DNA of 64,000 nt from CAITWD01 sp963842065 (GCA_963842065.1 CAWJEW010000007.1:310001-374000); one strand, 5' to 3'. Counted from the stretch's first letter, positions 26,219 through 34,561 are shown. Numbers and translations are program-made. The notes: a model not told the origin generated them from the letters alone.

Positions 26219-27159
26219 TGCGCGCCGAGCGCCCGGCAGCGTTCGCCGCATCGGCCGACAACCTCGTCAAGCGCTACGGCGTCCGCGTCGCCGTGGACCA
26301 CGTCAGCTTCGACATCAGCGCGGGGCAATGCTTCGGTCTGCTCGGCCCCAACGGAGCGGGCAAGTCGACAACGATGCGGATGATGTGCTGCCTGACCTCC
26401 CGCGACGGCGGGCAGCTGCGGGTCCTTGGCCGGGATCCGGATCGCGAACCGCGGGCGCTCAAGCAACGACTCGGTGTGGTCGCTCAGGACATCAACCTGG
26501 ATCTTGAGCTGACGGTCCGCGAGAACCTGCTGGTGTATGCCCGGTACTTCGCACTCTCGCGCGCCGACGGGCAACGGCGCGCCGATGCGCTGTTGGAGTT
26601 CGTCCGGCTGACCGAGCGCGCCGACGAGGCGGTCGAGCGGCTGTCGGGCGGCATGCAGCGTCGCCTGCAGATCGCCCGGGCACTCGTCAACGAACCCGAG
26701 CTGATTCTGCTCGACGAGCCGACGACCGGACTCGACCCGCAGGCCCGTCACGCGGTCTGGGACCGCCTGCGCGAGTTGCGCGAGCGCGGCGCAACCCTGG
26801 TGCTCACGACCCACTACATGGACGAGGCGGAGCAGCTGTGCGACCGCATCGTGATCATGGACGAAGGGCGCATCATCCGAGATGGACGACCCGCCGAGCT
26901 CGTGTTGAGCGACGTCGGCCGCGAGGTGCTAGAGCTGAGGATGTCGCCTGCAAACCGGGCGCGTCTGGCCGAGCTTGAGCTCCCCGGCGCGACGGTCCAG
27001 ATCGACGGAGACCTGGTCCAGATCGCTGGACCCGACGCTGAAGCCCTTCACGAAGCGCTGCGTCAGAACGGCGTCAGCGGCGATCTGCAGTCGGCCCGGC
27101 GCGCGACGCTCGAAGACGTGTTCTTGCGCATCACCGGGCGGCACCTGCGCGACGACTAG
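26218..27159 (+). CDS. ABC transporter ATP-binding protein, CcmA/DrrA-like
   Basis: 313 residues. Walker A is GPNGAGKSTT, the signature is RLSGGMQRRLQIARAL, Walker B is LILLDEPTTGLDPQAR, and the switch His lies in LVLTTHYMDEAEQLCDR. The Met-rich pattern and the C-terminal extension of ~90 residues match multidrug or polysaccharide-export ATPases of the ABC-2 type. No permease gene lies alongside; the next gene runs the other way. It is translationally linked to the flippase gene by TGATG. Its stop codon overlaps that of convergent tatC inside a single CTAG. Partner and substrate unknown. Confidence 0.88.
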   Translation: MRAERPAAFAASADNLVKRYGVRVAVDHVSFDISAGQCFGLLGPNGAGKSTTMRMMCCLTSRDGGQLRVLGRDPDREPRALKQRLGVVAQDINLDLELTVRENLLVYARYFALSRADGQRRADALLEFVRLTERADEAVERLSGGMQRRLQIARALVNEPELILLDEPTTGLDPQARHAVWDRLRELRERGATLVLTTHYMDEAEQLCDRIVIMDEGRIIRDGRPAELVLSDVGREVLELRMSPANRARLAELELPGATVQIDGDLVQIAGPDAEALHEALRQNGVSGDLQSARRATLEDVFLRITGRHLRDD

Positions 27160-27986
27160 GCCGGCGGCGCCAGGGAGTCGTCGGACTGGCTCTGTGGTGC
27201 GCCGTCGAGCCACGCACGGCGCTGCCAGACCAACGGTCGCCCGAAGATCGACGCCAGCCAGACGCCGATCACATACAGTCCGATCATCGGCACCATGATG
27301 AGCAGCATGCTGAACGGGTCGCCGGTCGGCAAAAACGCGGCGATCGCGGCGATCGCCACGATCGCTAGGCGCCATTGCTTGCGGTACATCGCCGGTGTCA
27401 CCAGGCCCATCCGCGCGAACGCCGCCATCGCCAACGGCACCTCGAACGTGAGGCCCGTCATGAGCAGAAGGGTCGCGACGAAGCCAAAGTAGTCCTCAGC
27501 CCGGACCTGGCTGGTGAACTGGCTGCCCCCGAATCCCAGGAAGAAGCGCAGCGCGATCGGGAGCACGATGTAGTAGCCGAACAACACGCCACCGAGAAAC
27601 AGCGCAGAGACCGCCGCAACGATCGCCAGCATGCGATGACGGCTGTGCCGGCCGACCGCCGGAATGACGAACGCGTACACCTGATAGAGCCACACCGGCA
27701 ACGTGATCAGGATCGCTGTCCAGAGGCAGACTTCCATGATGGTGATGAACGGCTCGGTGGGGCTCAGCGTGATGAGGCCGAAGCTGCGCTGTTTCGGCGG
27801 CAGCTGGCGTATCAGCAGGTGCAGGATCCAATCGCGGTAGACGTAGGCAACGATGAACGCCACGATGAGTGCGGCGATCGACACGATCAGGCGCCGGCGT
27901 AGCTCGCTCAGGTGATCGACGATCGACAGCCGCTCGTCGGGCGCGACGGTGCGCAGCCCGAGCGGCAGGCGGAAACGTGAATTCAT
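27156..27986 (-). CDS. tatC: Sec-independent protein translocase TatC
   Basis: 276 residues with six membrane helices. The N-terminal LSIVDHLSELRRRLIVSIAA is the conserved TatC motif whose Glu helps bind twin-arginine signals; LSPTEPFITIMEVCLWTAIL and the FEVPLAMAAFARMGLVTP segment are also family features. TatC receives folded proteins with Tat signals together with TatA/TatB, which are not in this window. The ATG at 27986 is preferred; upstream sequence in frame is antisense to the region before the chorismate mutase gene and not TatC-like. Convergent with the ABC ATPase. Confidence 0.95.
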   Translation of the reverse strand: MNSRFRLPLGLRTVAPDERLSIVDHLSELRRRLIVSIAALIVAFIVAYVYRDWILHLLIRQLPPKQRSFGLITLSPTEPFITIMEVCLWTAILITLPVWLYQVYAFVIPAVGRHSRHRMLAIVAAVSALFLGGVLFGYYIVLPIALRFFLGFGGSQFTSQVRAEDYFGFVATLLLMTGLTFEVPLAMAAFARMGLVTPAMYRKQWRLAIVAIAAIAAFLPTGDPFSMLLIMVPMIGLYVIGVWLASIFGRPLVWQRRAWLDGAPQSQSDDSLAPPA

Positions 27987-28199
27987 CGGTTGTTCATGAT
28001 GTCTGTGCCGGACACGGTCGGCGCGCCCCTGGCGGCGCCACCGGCACGCGGATCGGATGCAGGCCCAGGTCGTCACATGTCGCGGCCGCGGGGTGTGGCG
28101 GCAACGCAGCATAGGGTAGCCCCTGCGGACCCCACAGACCAACGCAGGAACCGGCTGGTACTCTCGATCACCGCTACGACGGTCAACCGGCGAGGGCCG

Positions 28200-28484
28200 A
28201 TGTCTTCTGATCCACAATCGGGCTACGTGATCCGCCAGATGCGCGATGCAATTTTGGACACGGATCTTAAAATAATGCAACTGATTAACCAGCGTTTGAC
28301 CCTCGTGCGTCGCCTGCGCACCTACAAGGAAGAACAAGGCATCCCGTTCGTGGACCCGGAGCGCGAGCGGTGGATGCATCACTACCTGCAGGGCGCCAAC
28401 CGCGGCCCGTTGTCAGCCGCCGGCCTCGACGCGATCTACGATGAACTGCTGGATCTCACCAAGCGGGAGACCGCGGACGACTAG
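28200..28484 (+). CDS. Chorismate mutase, AroQ class (type II)
   Basis: 94 residues, the size of a stand-alone AroQ domain. It converts chorismate to prephenate, the branch towards Phe and Tyr. The first helix IRQMRDAILDTDLKIMQLIN has the R-x-x-x-D-x-x-D-x-x-[IL] pattern, followed by QRLTLVRRLRTYKEEQGIPF and VDPERERW; the Arg and Lys of these helices build the active site. ATG at 28200 is preferred because upstream in-frame sequence is not AroQ-like. An A+T-rich codon patch near 28250-28290 includes an ATA codon, unusual for this genome. Its end is convergent with, and overlaps by 4 bp, the next gene. Confidence 0.88.
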   Translation: MSSDPQSGYVIRQMRDAILDTDLKIMQLINQRLTLVRRLRTYKEEQGIPFVDPERERWMHHYLQGANRGPLSAAGLDAIYDELLDLTKRETADD

Positions 28485-28500
28485 GCGGCGAAGTCGTCCG
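28474..28500. terminator. Inverted repeat spanning convergent stop codons
   Basis: Nine-base perfect arms at 28474-28482 and 28492-28500 with a nine-base loop. The repeat lies within the last codons of two convergent genes, both ending in acidic residues, so the coding sequence itself forms the hairpin. No T tract. A bidirectional terminator is plausible from position. Confidence 0.4.
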
Positions 28501-28963
28501 GGGTGACGTCGTCGAGGAATTCCTTGAACCGCTCAACGACGTCGTCCGTATCGTCGACGTCTTCCTCGAATTCCAGCGCGCTGTCCTCGATCACCTTGTC
28601 GTCGACGAAGATCGGCGCGTCGGCCCGCACGGCCAGAGCCAGGGCGTCGGACGGGCGCGAATCGATCTCGATCTCACCCGACTCCGCGCGCAGGGTGATG
28701 AGGGCCATGAACGTATTGTCCCGCAACTCGGTGACGGTCACGCGCGAGACCTCGGCATTGAGGTGACGCACCATGTCCGAGAGCAGGTCGTGGGTCATCG
28801 GTCGCGGCGTCTCGACGCCCTGGAGCTTCATAAGGATGGCCGTCGCCTCGGTGCTGCCGATCCAGATGGGCAGGAACTTATTGCCAGACTGGGTCTTCAG
28901 AAGCACGATCGGCTGCTTGCCGACCATGTCGAAGCTCACGCCGTAGATGCTCATCTCCTGCAC
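28481..28963 (-). CDS. Bifunctional nuclease (BFN) domain protein, DUF151
   Basis: About 160 residues. The BFN domain is clear: VQEMSIYGVSFDMVGKQPIV and LLKTQSGNKFLPIWIGSTEA, then LMKLQGVETPRPMTHDLLSD, TFMALITLRAESGEIEIDSR and PSDALALAVRADAPIFVDD. Members have been linked to DNase/RNase activity in a few organisms, but the role in actinobacteria is not settled. The last ~35 residues are very acidic (EFEEDVDDTDDVVERFKEFL). I took the GTG four codons upstream of the internal ATG because family proteins begin M-x-E-M; the ATG at 28954 has its own GGAG close upstream and is an alternative. Divergent from tRNA-Ile. Confidence 0.85.
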   Translation of the reverse strand: MQEMSIYGVSFDMVGKQPIVLLKTQSGNKFLPIWIGSTEATAILMKLQGVETPRPMTHDLLSDMVRHLNAEVSRVTVTELRDNTFMALITLRAESGEIEIDSRPSDALALAVRADAPIFVDDKVIEDSALEFEEDVDDTDDVVERFKEFLDDVTPDDFAA

Positions 28964-29122
28964 AACGCCTCGCTTTGGTCGGCCTGCCGCCACACTCCAG
29001 CCCCGCCATTCCCATGATAATCCCCCGGCGGCTGGGCGCGTCCCGCACCCGTCCCCAAGATACGCGCTGCTGGCATGGCCGTTCCGGTCGCCGGTTGCTA
29101 GGATCGCCAACGCCGCGCGCGT

Positions 29123-29196
<74 letters not shown>

Positions 29197-29231
29197 CTCG
29201 TTCGCGCTTTGTCGGTCACCTCGGAGGCCGC

Positions 29232-29918
29232 ATGGACCACGCGGCACAGCCGCTGCCTTCCCGAGACGACGCCCGCCCCGCCCCTGACGGGCGGCGGCGC
29301 ACCAGTCTGCTGCTGGTCGACGACCACGCGGTCGTGCGGGAGGGGCTGCGCCGCATCCTGTCCCAGCACCGGGACATGGTGGTCGTCGGCGAGGCCTCCG
29401 ACGGTGACGAAGCGCTCGACCTGGTGAGCCGTCGCCGGCCCGACGTCGTGGTCATGGACGCCGCGATGCCGGGCGTCGACGGTTTCGAGGCCACGCGACG
29501 GATCAGCTCCGCCCATCCCGGAGTGCGCGTCATGATGTTCCTCGACCGGGTCGACGACGAGACCTACCGCACTGCACGCGCCAGCGGAGCGACCGGTGTG
29601 ATGTGCAAAGACGCTGCACCAGACGATATTGCGACGGCCATCGCACAGGTCTGCGCAGGGCGCCAGTATGCCGACCCCCGCATCGACCCGGAGCTCGCCG
29701 CCGCGCCGGTCCCCCCCGCCCAGCGCGTGCTGAGCGCCCGCGAGCAGCAGATCCTCCAACTGCTCGCCGAAGGCTGCACCAACCGCGAGGTCAGCCAGCG
29801 GCTGCTGCTCGGGAGCGAAACCGTCAAGACGCACGTCGCCCACATCTTGACGAAACTCAAGGCCGCCCACCGCTCGCAAGCCGTCGCGATCGGCCTCCGC
29901 GATGGCCTGATCCGCTAG
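29232..29918 (+). CDS. NarL/LuxR-family response regulator
   Basis: 228 residues. Receiver domain at about 25-145 with LLLVDDHAVVREGLRRIL, the phosphoacceptor Asp in VVVMDAAMPGVDGF and the conserved Lys in VMCKDA. The position usually held by a switch Thr/Ser appears to be Leu in VRVMMFLDRVDD. The C-terminal LuxR-type HTH is LSAREQQILQLLAEGCTNRE and VSQRLLLGSETVKTHVAHIL. A DNA-binding regulator. No histidine kinase gene is adjacent. ATG preceded by GGAGG, 36 bp after tRNA-Ile, and convergent with parB. A small five-base stem follows the stop. Confidence 0.9.
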   Translation: MDHAAQPLPSRDDARPAPDGRRRTSLLLVDDHAVVREGLRRILSQHRDMVVVGEASDGDEALDLVSRRRPDVVVMDAAMPGVDGFEATRRISSAHPGVRVMMFLDRVDDETYRTARASGATGVMCKDAAPDDIATAIAQVCAGRQYADPRIDPELAAAPVPPAQRVLSAREQQILQLLAEGCTNREVSQRLLLGSETVKTHVAHILTKLKAAHRSQAVAIGLRDGLIR

Positions 29919-29933
29919 CGCATCGTTTGCGCG

Positions 29934-30803
29934 TCAGGCGGGTGGCGGACCCAGGCGCCGAACGGCCTCCCGCAGCGCCTGCTCGGTCGCGAAGCGCAAC
30001 TCGACCACGACATCTCCGCGCGCCGACGCCCGAACCCGCACCGGCGTTTCGAAGAGGGCGGTGAACGCGTCGATCGCGTCGTCCGTAATCGCGAGCCGCT
30101 CGCGAGATGCCGTCGGGCGGGTTCGCTGGGCCGACTGACGGGCCAACCGCTCGGTCTGGCGAACCGACATGCCGTCGCGGACCACCCGCTCGGCCAGCAG
30201 CCGCTGCGCCCGCGGGCCGTCGGCCATGAGAATCGCGCGGCCATGCCCCTCCGAGAGCTCTCCATGATCGATCATGCCCTGGATTTCTTCGGGGAGTTCG
30301 AGCAGACGCATGAGATTCGAAACCGCCGGCCGGGACCGGCCGAGTCGGGCCGCAACTTCCTGCTGGGTCTGGCCGAAGTCCTCGACGAGCGCCGCACACG
30401 CCTGCGCGACTTCGATCGGCGAGAGGTCCTCGCGCAACATGTTCTCGACCAACGCCAACTCGAGCCGAGCGCCTAGGTCGGCCTCGCGGACGAGGGCAGG
30501 GATTTGCCCCACGCCCGCCAGGCCGGCGGCGCGCCAGCGGCGTTCGCCGGCGATCAACTCGTACCCTCCCGCCTCGCGGGGGCGAACCACGACGGGCTGG
30601 ACGATCCCGTGACGCCGGATCGATTCTGCAAGCGCGTTCAGGGCATCGTCGTCGACGCGCTGACGCGGCTGACGCGGATTGGGATGCACATCATCCGTGG
30701 CAAGGGTCCGCAGAGACTCATCAGCGACGACTGCGGACGCTTGATCCCCGAGCAACGAGGCCAGGCCACGGCCCAAGCGGCGACGTTCGGCGGAATCAGC
30801 CAC
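29934..30803 (-). CDS. parB: Chromosome-partitioning protein ParB
   Basis: 289 residues from a GTG with AAGGAGG nine bases upstream, overlapping the parA stop by 8 bp; a longer frame exists but lies inside parA. The start RRRLGRGLASLLGD is the usual N-terminal ParA-interacting segment. The CTP-binding/clamp domain has PNPRQPRQRVDDDALNALAE, IVQPVVVRP and LIAGERRWRAAGLAG (box II GERR), then LVENMLREDLSPIEVAQACA. The HTH (QTQQEVAARLGRSRPAVSNL) binds parS, and a dimerisation domain closes the protein. It loads at parS and spreads to organise the origin. A matching parS lies 1.5 kb upstream. Confidence 0.96.
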   Translation of the reverse strand: MADSAERRRLGRGLASLLGDQASAVVADESLRTLATDDVHPNPRQPRQRVDDDALNALAESIRRHGIVQPVVVRPREAGGYELIAGERRWRAAGLAGVGQIPALVREADLGARLELALVENMLREDLSPIEVAQACAALVEDFGQTQQEVAARLGRSRPAVSNLMRLLELPEEIQGMIDHGELSEGHGRAILMADGPRAQRLLAERVVRDGMSVRQTERLARQSAQRTRPTASRERLAITDDAIDAFTALFETPVRVRASARGDVVVELRFATEQALREAVRRLGPPPA

Positions 30804-31548
30804 GGGCGACAACCTCCTTCGCAACGGCAACATATGCCTGCGCACCCGCACAATTCGGGTCGTAGCGGGTGATCGGCATCCCATACGAGGGCGCCTCGGT
30901 GATGCGCACATTGCGCGGCACGACCGTGGCGAACACCGCGTCGGGGAAGTGCCGGCGCACCTCAGCCACGACGTCGCCGCTCACCCGCGTGCGGGTGTCG
31001 TGCATCGTCAAGAGTAGGCCGCCGAGACCGAGATTGGGGTTGAGGTGCGTGCGCACACCCATGATGGTCTCCATGAGCCGGGACAGGCCCTCCAGGGCGT
31101 AGTACTCGCACTGCACCGGGATGATCAGCCGATCCGCCGCCGTCAGCGCATTGATCGCAAGCAGGTCAAGCGAGGGGGGGCAATCGATGAACACGAAGTC
31201 GTAGTCATCCCGTACCGCCGCCAGCGCCTGCTCGAGGATCCGTTCCCGGCCCTGACGCCCGGGAAGCTCGACCGTCGCGCTCGAGAGGTCCGCGTGCGAC
31301 GTAACGATGTCGAGATTCGGGATCGCGGTCGGACGGATCGCGTCCCGCAGCGGCGAGCCGTCAAGGATGACCTCTGCGATGGTCGCGTCGTCGTGGCCGC
31401 GGAACCCGAGGCCGCTCGAGGCATTAGCCTGCGGATCGAGGTCCACAAGCAGGACCTTGGCACCGGCATCCGCGAGACACGCCGCCACGTTGACCGCCGT
31501 GGTGGTTTTGCCGACGCCGCCCTTCTGGTTGGCAACCGCGTAGATCAC
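30796..31548 (-). CDS. parA: Chromosome-partitioning ATPase ParA/Soj
   Basis: 250 residues. The deviant Walker A is NQKGGVGKTTTAVNVAACLA near the N terminus; VLLVDLDPQANASSGLG and DYDFVFIDCPPSLDLLAINA are the Walker A' and B regions; the C-terminal NVRITEAPSYGMPITRYDP is typical of Soj. It drives origin segregation with ParB and may act on DnaA, as in Bacillus. GTG start overlaps the rsmG stop (GTGA). Same strand and order as in many bacteria. Confidence 0.96.
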   Translation of the reverse strand: MIYAVANQKGGVGKTTTAVNVAACLADAGAKVLLVDLDPQANASSGLGFRGHDDATIAEVILDGSPLRDAIRPTAIPNLDIVTSHADLSSATVELPGRQGRERILEQALAAVRDDYDFVFIDCPPSLDLLAINALTAADRLIIPVQCEYYALEGLSRLMETIMGVRTHLNPNLGLGGLLLTMHDTRTRVSGDVVAEVRRHFPDAVFATVVPRNVRITEAPSYGMPITRYDPNCAGAQAYVAVAKEVVARG

Positions 31549-32270
31549 TGCGGACCCGGCAGTGTGTGCGGGGCAATCAGCGGCCGCGACGTCGCGCGGC
31601 CCGGGCGGCGCGGGAAGCGCTGCGGCGCAGGCGACGCCTTGCGGAACGTCAGAAGGCGCCGTCGTGCACCCGCGAATGGCTCGACGTGATGGGCAATCGG
31701 GGCCTGGAAGCCCACCATTTCCGCTGCGGAGGCCGCATCAGCGTCATGTTCGGTCGCATCAGAGGTCCACAGCACCAGGTGGCCGCCAACCGCAACGAGC
31801 GGGGCCGCCAATTCGATCGTGGGAACCACTGGCGCGACGGCGCGTGCGGTCACCGTGGTGCACGTCTCGCGCTCGCGCACCGCGAACGACTCGGATCGAT
31901 CGGCCACGACCCGAACGTTAGGGAGATCCGCGGACGCTTTGGCAAGCCACTCCGATTTCCGGCCCTCACTTTCCAACAATGTGACAGAGATCTCGGGACG
32001 AAGCATGGCGATCACCAGCCCCGGAAAACCCCCACCGCTGCCGAGGTCTGCCAGCAGCGGGCCGGAGAGCTCGGAAAGCGCCAACCCCGCAAGCGAATCC
32101 GCGAGATGGCGGTCGACCGCCTGCGCGATGTCATCGATCGCCGTCAGGTTCTGCGGCTCGAGCAATGCGCGGTCGACGAGTGCCACCAGCCGACCAGCCT
32201 GCTCGAGCGAAACATCCAGCCCCATCGCCGCCGCTCGGGCGACGAGCTCGTCCGCCGGCGCCTGTTTCAC
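31545..32270 (-). CDS. rsmG: 16S rRNA (guanine(527)-N7)-methyltransferase RsmG (GidB)
   Basis: 241 residues. It methylates G527 of 16S rRNA using SAM. The SAM-binding core is visible: LADLGSGGGFPGLVIAMLRP, VTLLESEGRKSEWLAKASAD, and the NLTAIDDIAQAVDRHLADSL segment before it. The last ~30 residues (basic, Arg/Pro-rich) extend beyond the usual fold. The GTG start lies inside a near-perfect parS site, so the first codons are also a ParB-binding sequence. It starts 14 bp after jag and overlaps parA by 4 bp. Confidence 0.93.
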   Translation of the reverse strand: MKQAPADELVARAAAMGLDVSLEQAGRLVALVDRALLEPQNLTAIDDIAQAVDRHLADSLAGLALSELSGPLLADLGSGGGFPGLVIAMLRPEISVTLLESEGRKSEWLAKASADLPNVRVVADRSESFAVRERETCTTVTARAVAPVVPTIELAAPLVAVGGHLVLWTSDATEHDADAASAAEMVGFQAPIAHHVEPFAGARRRLLTFRKASPAPQRFPRRPGRATSRPLIAPHTLPGPQ

Positions 32271-32278
32271 GTGAAACG
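32263..32278. other. parS: parS centromere-like site
   Basis: TGTTTCACGTGAAACG matches 15 of 16 positions of the bacterial parS consensus (the last base is G instead of A). The palindrome covers the GTG start of rsmG. ParB is encoded 1.5 kb downstream, which supports it as a real ParB-loading site close to the origin. Confidence 0.92.
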
Positions 32279-32284
32279 TCCGGA

Positions 32285-32761
32285 CTAGTCGGCGGGCTCG
32301 ACGACGATGCGCCGCCGCGGCTCGTCGCCTTCGCTCCTGGTCACGACGTCAGTGCGGTCCTTGAGGGCCATGTGGACGATGCGCCGATCATGTGGCGTCA
32401 TCGCGTCGAGCTCGATCTCCTCGCCGAACTCGACGGCTTCCGACGCAGCACGGTTGGCCAGGGCAATCAGCGCTGCGGCCCGACGGGCCCGATATCCACC
32501 TGCGTCGAGGGAGACGCGATACCGCCCTCCGCCTTCGGCCCGGCTGACGATCTGCGAGCCCAGGTACTGAAGTGCGTCGATGACGGCGCCACCGCGCCCG
32601 ATCAGCGCGTCGGCACCGTCGCCGTCGACGGAGGCCGAGATCTCGTCCTCTTCGCCGCTGGCCACGTGGACCTCGCACGCCAAGCCGAATCCGGCCGAGA
32701 CCTTGCTGAGGACATCCGCAAGCGCCTTTCCGCCAGCGGTCAACTCCGGATCGACTCCCAT
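32285..32761 (-). CDS. jag: Jag/KhpB RNA-binding protein (KH plus R3H)
   Basis: 158 residues. The KH domain holds the G-R-G-G loop in DALIGRGGAVIDALQYLGSQ; the R3H domain has LDAMTPHDRRIVHMALKDRT with its Arg and His. The N-terminal Jag_N domain found in firmicute proteins is absent, giving a short form. Homologues bind RNA and influence division and envelope growth. ATG start 6 bp after yidC, before rsmG, the normal order. Confidence 0.93.
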   Translation of the reverse strand: MGVDPELTAGGKALADVLSKVSAGFGLACEVHVASGEEDEISASVDGDGADALIGRGGAVIDALQYLGSQIVSRAEGGGRYRVSLDAGGYRARRAAALIALANRAASEAVEFGEEIELDAMTPHDRRIVHMALKDRTDVVTRSEGDEPRRRIVVEPAD

Positions 32762-32767
32762 GGACGC

Positions 32768-33751
32768 TTACCTGCGCTTCTTCGGCTGTCGACGTTGCTT
32801 GTTCTGCCCACCCGAGCCCCCGCGAGGTCGCGGCTTGCGGCGCGTTTGTCCGCTCTGGGATCCGGGCGACGGGGCCGCGGCCGGGGTCTCCTCGGGCGCC
32901 GCGCCGTCCGGCGCCTCGGCTGCGGCAGGAGCCGCTACGTCCGCGTCGTCGGCGGCCTCGGTGTCAGGGGCGGCGGCGTTCGTCGCCACCTCGTCGTCGA
33001 CCGGCGCGTCGAGGACCACCTGCTCGGCCTTCGGAGCACTTCGCGACGAGCGCGAGGCACGCGGGCGCTCGTCTTTGCTGAGGTGCAGCCCGATGCGGTG
33101 CTTGATGATCAGCATCTGGCCGGCCGTCCACATGTTCGTCGTCACCCAGTAGATCGCCACACCGGCGGGGAAGGGGAACTGGAATGCGAACAAGACGATG
33201 GGAATCGGGATCAGCCGCATGATCCGGCGCTGCATATCGGGCGTTTGCGGCTCGAAGGACAGCTCGGTGGAGAGCAGCTGCGACCCGCCGTACACCGCCG
33301 CGAGGATGACCGCGGAGCTCAGCGGCAGGCTGCTCACATGGTGCGTGATGTTCGGGATGATGTGCATGAACGACAGATCCGATCCCTGAGCAGCGGTATT
33401 CGAGAACCGCTTCAGGCCGTAGTAGAGGCCCAGGAACACCGGGATCTGTGCAACCAGGGGCAAACAGGACGCGAACGGGTTCGCATTGTTCTCCTGGTAG
33501 AGCCGCATGAGCTCTTCTTGCTGCTTTTTCTTGTCGCCCTTGTACTTGCGCTGCAGTTCCTTGATCTGCGGCGCGAGGAGCTGCATCTGGCGCATCGAGC
33601 GGTACTGCCGAATGACGAGCGGCACCAGCGCGGCACGCACGAGCAGCGTGAGGACGACGATCGACCAGCCGTAGCTCAGGTGCAGGTTGTCGTGGAGCCG
33701 ATCGAGGATCCAAATGACCGCAGTCTCGAGCGGATTCAGCGGGTTGATCAT
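32768..33751 (-). CDS. yidC: Membrane protein insertase YidC/Oxa1
   Basis: 327 residues. Five hydrophobic segments in the insertase core: GWSIVVLTLLVRAALVPLVI with the conserved Arg facing the groove, the cytoplasmic hairpin QLLAPQIKELQRKYKGDKKK, and ASCLPLVAQIPVFLGLYYGL, then VAIYWVTTNMWTAGQMLIIK. This is the short Gram-positive form without the large periplasmic domain. The C-terminal ~100 residues are Ala/Pro/Glu-rich and end in a basic stretch (GQNKQRRQPKKRR), as in ribosome-contacting tails. ATG overlaps the yidD stop (ATGA). Confidence 0.95.
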   Translation of the reverse strand: MINPLNPLETAVIWILDRLHDNLHLSYGWSIVVLTLLVRAALVPLVIRQYRSMRQMQLLAPQIKELQRKYKGDKKKQQEELMRLYQENNANPFASCLPLVAQIPVFLGLYYGLKRFSNTAAQGSDLSFMHIIPNITHHVSSLPLSSAVILAAVYGGSQLLSTELSFEPQTPDMQRRIMRLIPIPIVLFAFQFPFPAGVAIYWVTTNMWTAGQMLIIKHRIGLHLSKDERPRASRSSRSAPKAEQVVLDAPVDDEVATNAAAPDTEAADDADVAAPAAAEAPDGAAPEETPAAAPSPGSQSGQTRRKPRPRGGSGGQNKQRRQPKKRR

Positions 33752-34005
33752 GTCCTGCCCCGGAAAATGCGCTGCTCAGAAGGATAATCGACCCCGCCAG
33801 CACTCCACGGGTTACATCGCAGCAAACGCCAGCCGGCCAGCACGATGCCGCGCACAACGCCGAACTCACGAACGGCCCCAACCGCGTACTCCGAGCAGGT
33901 CGGGTGATACTTGCAGCGGCGACCGAACATCGGCGAGATCACACGCTGGTAGGCCCGGATCGGTGCGATCGTGATCCGCCGGGCTGAGACGTCCGCGGTC
34001 TTCAT
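33748..34005 (-). CDS. yidD: Membrane protein insertion efficiency factor YidD
   Basis: 85 residues. The signature is PIRAYQRVISPMFGRRCKYH followed by PTCSEYAVGAVREFG and GWRLLRCNPWSAGGVD. It helps YidC-dependent insertion. Both ends use ATGA overlaps (with rnpA before and yidC after), which fixes the start at 34005; a longer frame exists but is antisense-like within rnpA. Confidence 0.93.
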   Translation of the reverse strand: MKTADVSARRITIAPIRAYQRVISPMFGRRCKYHPTCSEYAVGAVREFGVVRGIVLAGWRLLRCNPWSAGGVDYPSEQRIFRGRT

Positions 34006-34415
34006 GCCGCGTCGGGTTCGCGAGACTCTGTCGGCGTCGCGCCGATGGCACGCCCGAGCAGTTCGCCTAGGCGGGCGCCAAGAGCAGCCGAACCGTGTTC
34101 CTCGAGATACGCCGCGCATCCCGGCCGCGCGATGACGACTACGTCCAACTCCGAGGACACCGACGCAGCATGGTTCGCGAACTCCTCGCGGAGGACGCGC
34201 TTGATGCGATTGCGGGTCACCGCGTCACCGACTTTGCGTGACACGGACAGACCGAGACGCGCGGGAGCTCCGTCGCCGACATTCTCACGGGGAAAGGCAT
34301 ACACGACCAGATGACGTCCTGCCGCGGACCGACCCCGCCGATACACCGCGTCGAAGTCCCGCGAACGGCTGATGCGTCCTCGACGACCTTGTGCCGGTCG
34401 CTCGGCTGACGACAT
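34002..34415 (-). CDS. rnpA: Ribonuclease P protein component
   Basis: 137 residues. The RnpA features are RGRISRSRDFDAVYRRGRSA, LGLSVSRKVGDAVTRNRIKR and VLREEFANH, the RNR motif that binds RNase P RNA. It matures tRNA 5' ends. Start 11 bp after rpmH; the C-terminal extension (GRAIGATPTESREPDAA) is not conserved. Overlaps yidD by 4 bp. Confidence 0.94.
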   Translation of the reverse strand: MSSAERPAQGRRGRISRSRDFDAVYRRGRSAAGRHLVVYAFPRENVGDGAPARLGLSVSRKVGDAVTRNRIKRVLREEFANHAASVSSELDVVVIARPGCAAYLEEHGSAALGARLGELLGRAIGATPTESREPDAA

Positions 34416-34426
34416 CGTGGTGTCTG

Positions 34427-34561
34427 TCAGGCCGAGATCCGAGCGCGGCCCTTTGCGCGGCGGCGCTTCAGGATTGCTCGACCCGCGCGAGAGCTCATAC
34501 GCGCACGAAAGCCATGCGTCTTCTTGCGCTTGCGCTTATTTGGCTGGTATGTGCGCTTCAT
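34427..34561 (-). CDS. rpmH: 50S ribosomal protein L34
   Basis: 44 residues, beginning MKRTYQPNKRKRKKTHGFRA and continuing through RMSSRAGRAILKRRRAKG to RARISA, the universal L34 pattern, strongly basic. First gene of the minus-strand rpmH-rnpA-yidD-yidC-jag-rsmG-parA-parB operon that faces away from dnaA. Confidence 0.97.
   Translation of the reverse strand: MKRTYQPNKRKRKKTHGFRARMSSRAGRAILKRRRAKGRARISA

Noticed and set aside
29918..29932. Small stem between the response regulator and parB
   Set aside because: Five-base arms, no T tract; mentioned with the gene but not called.
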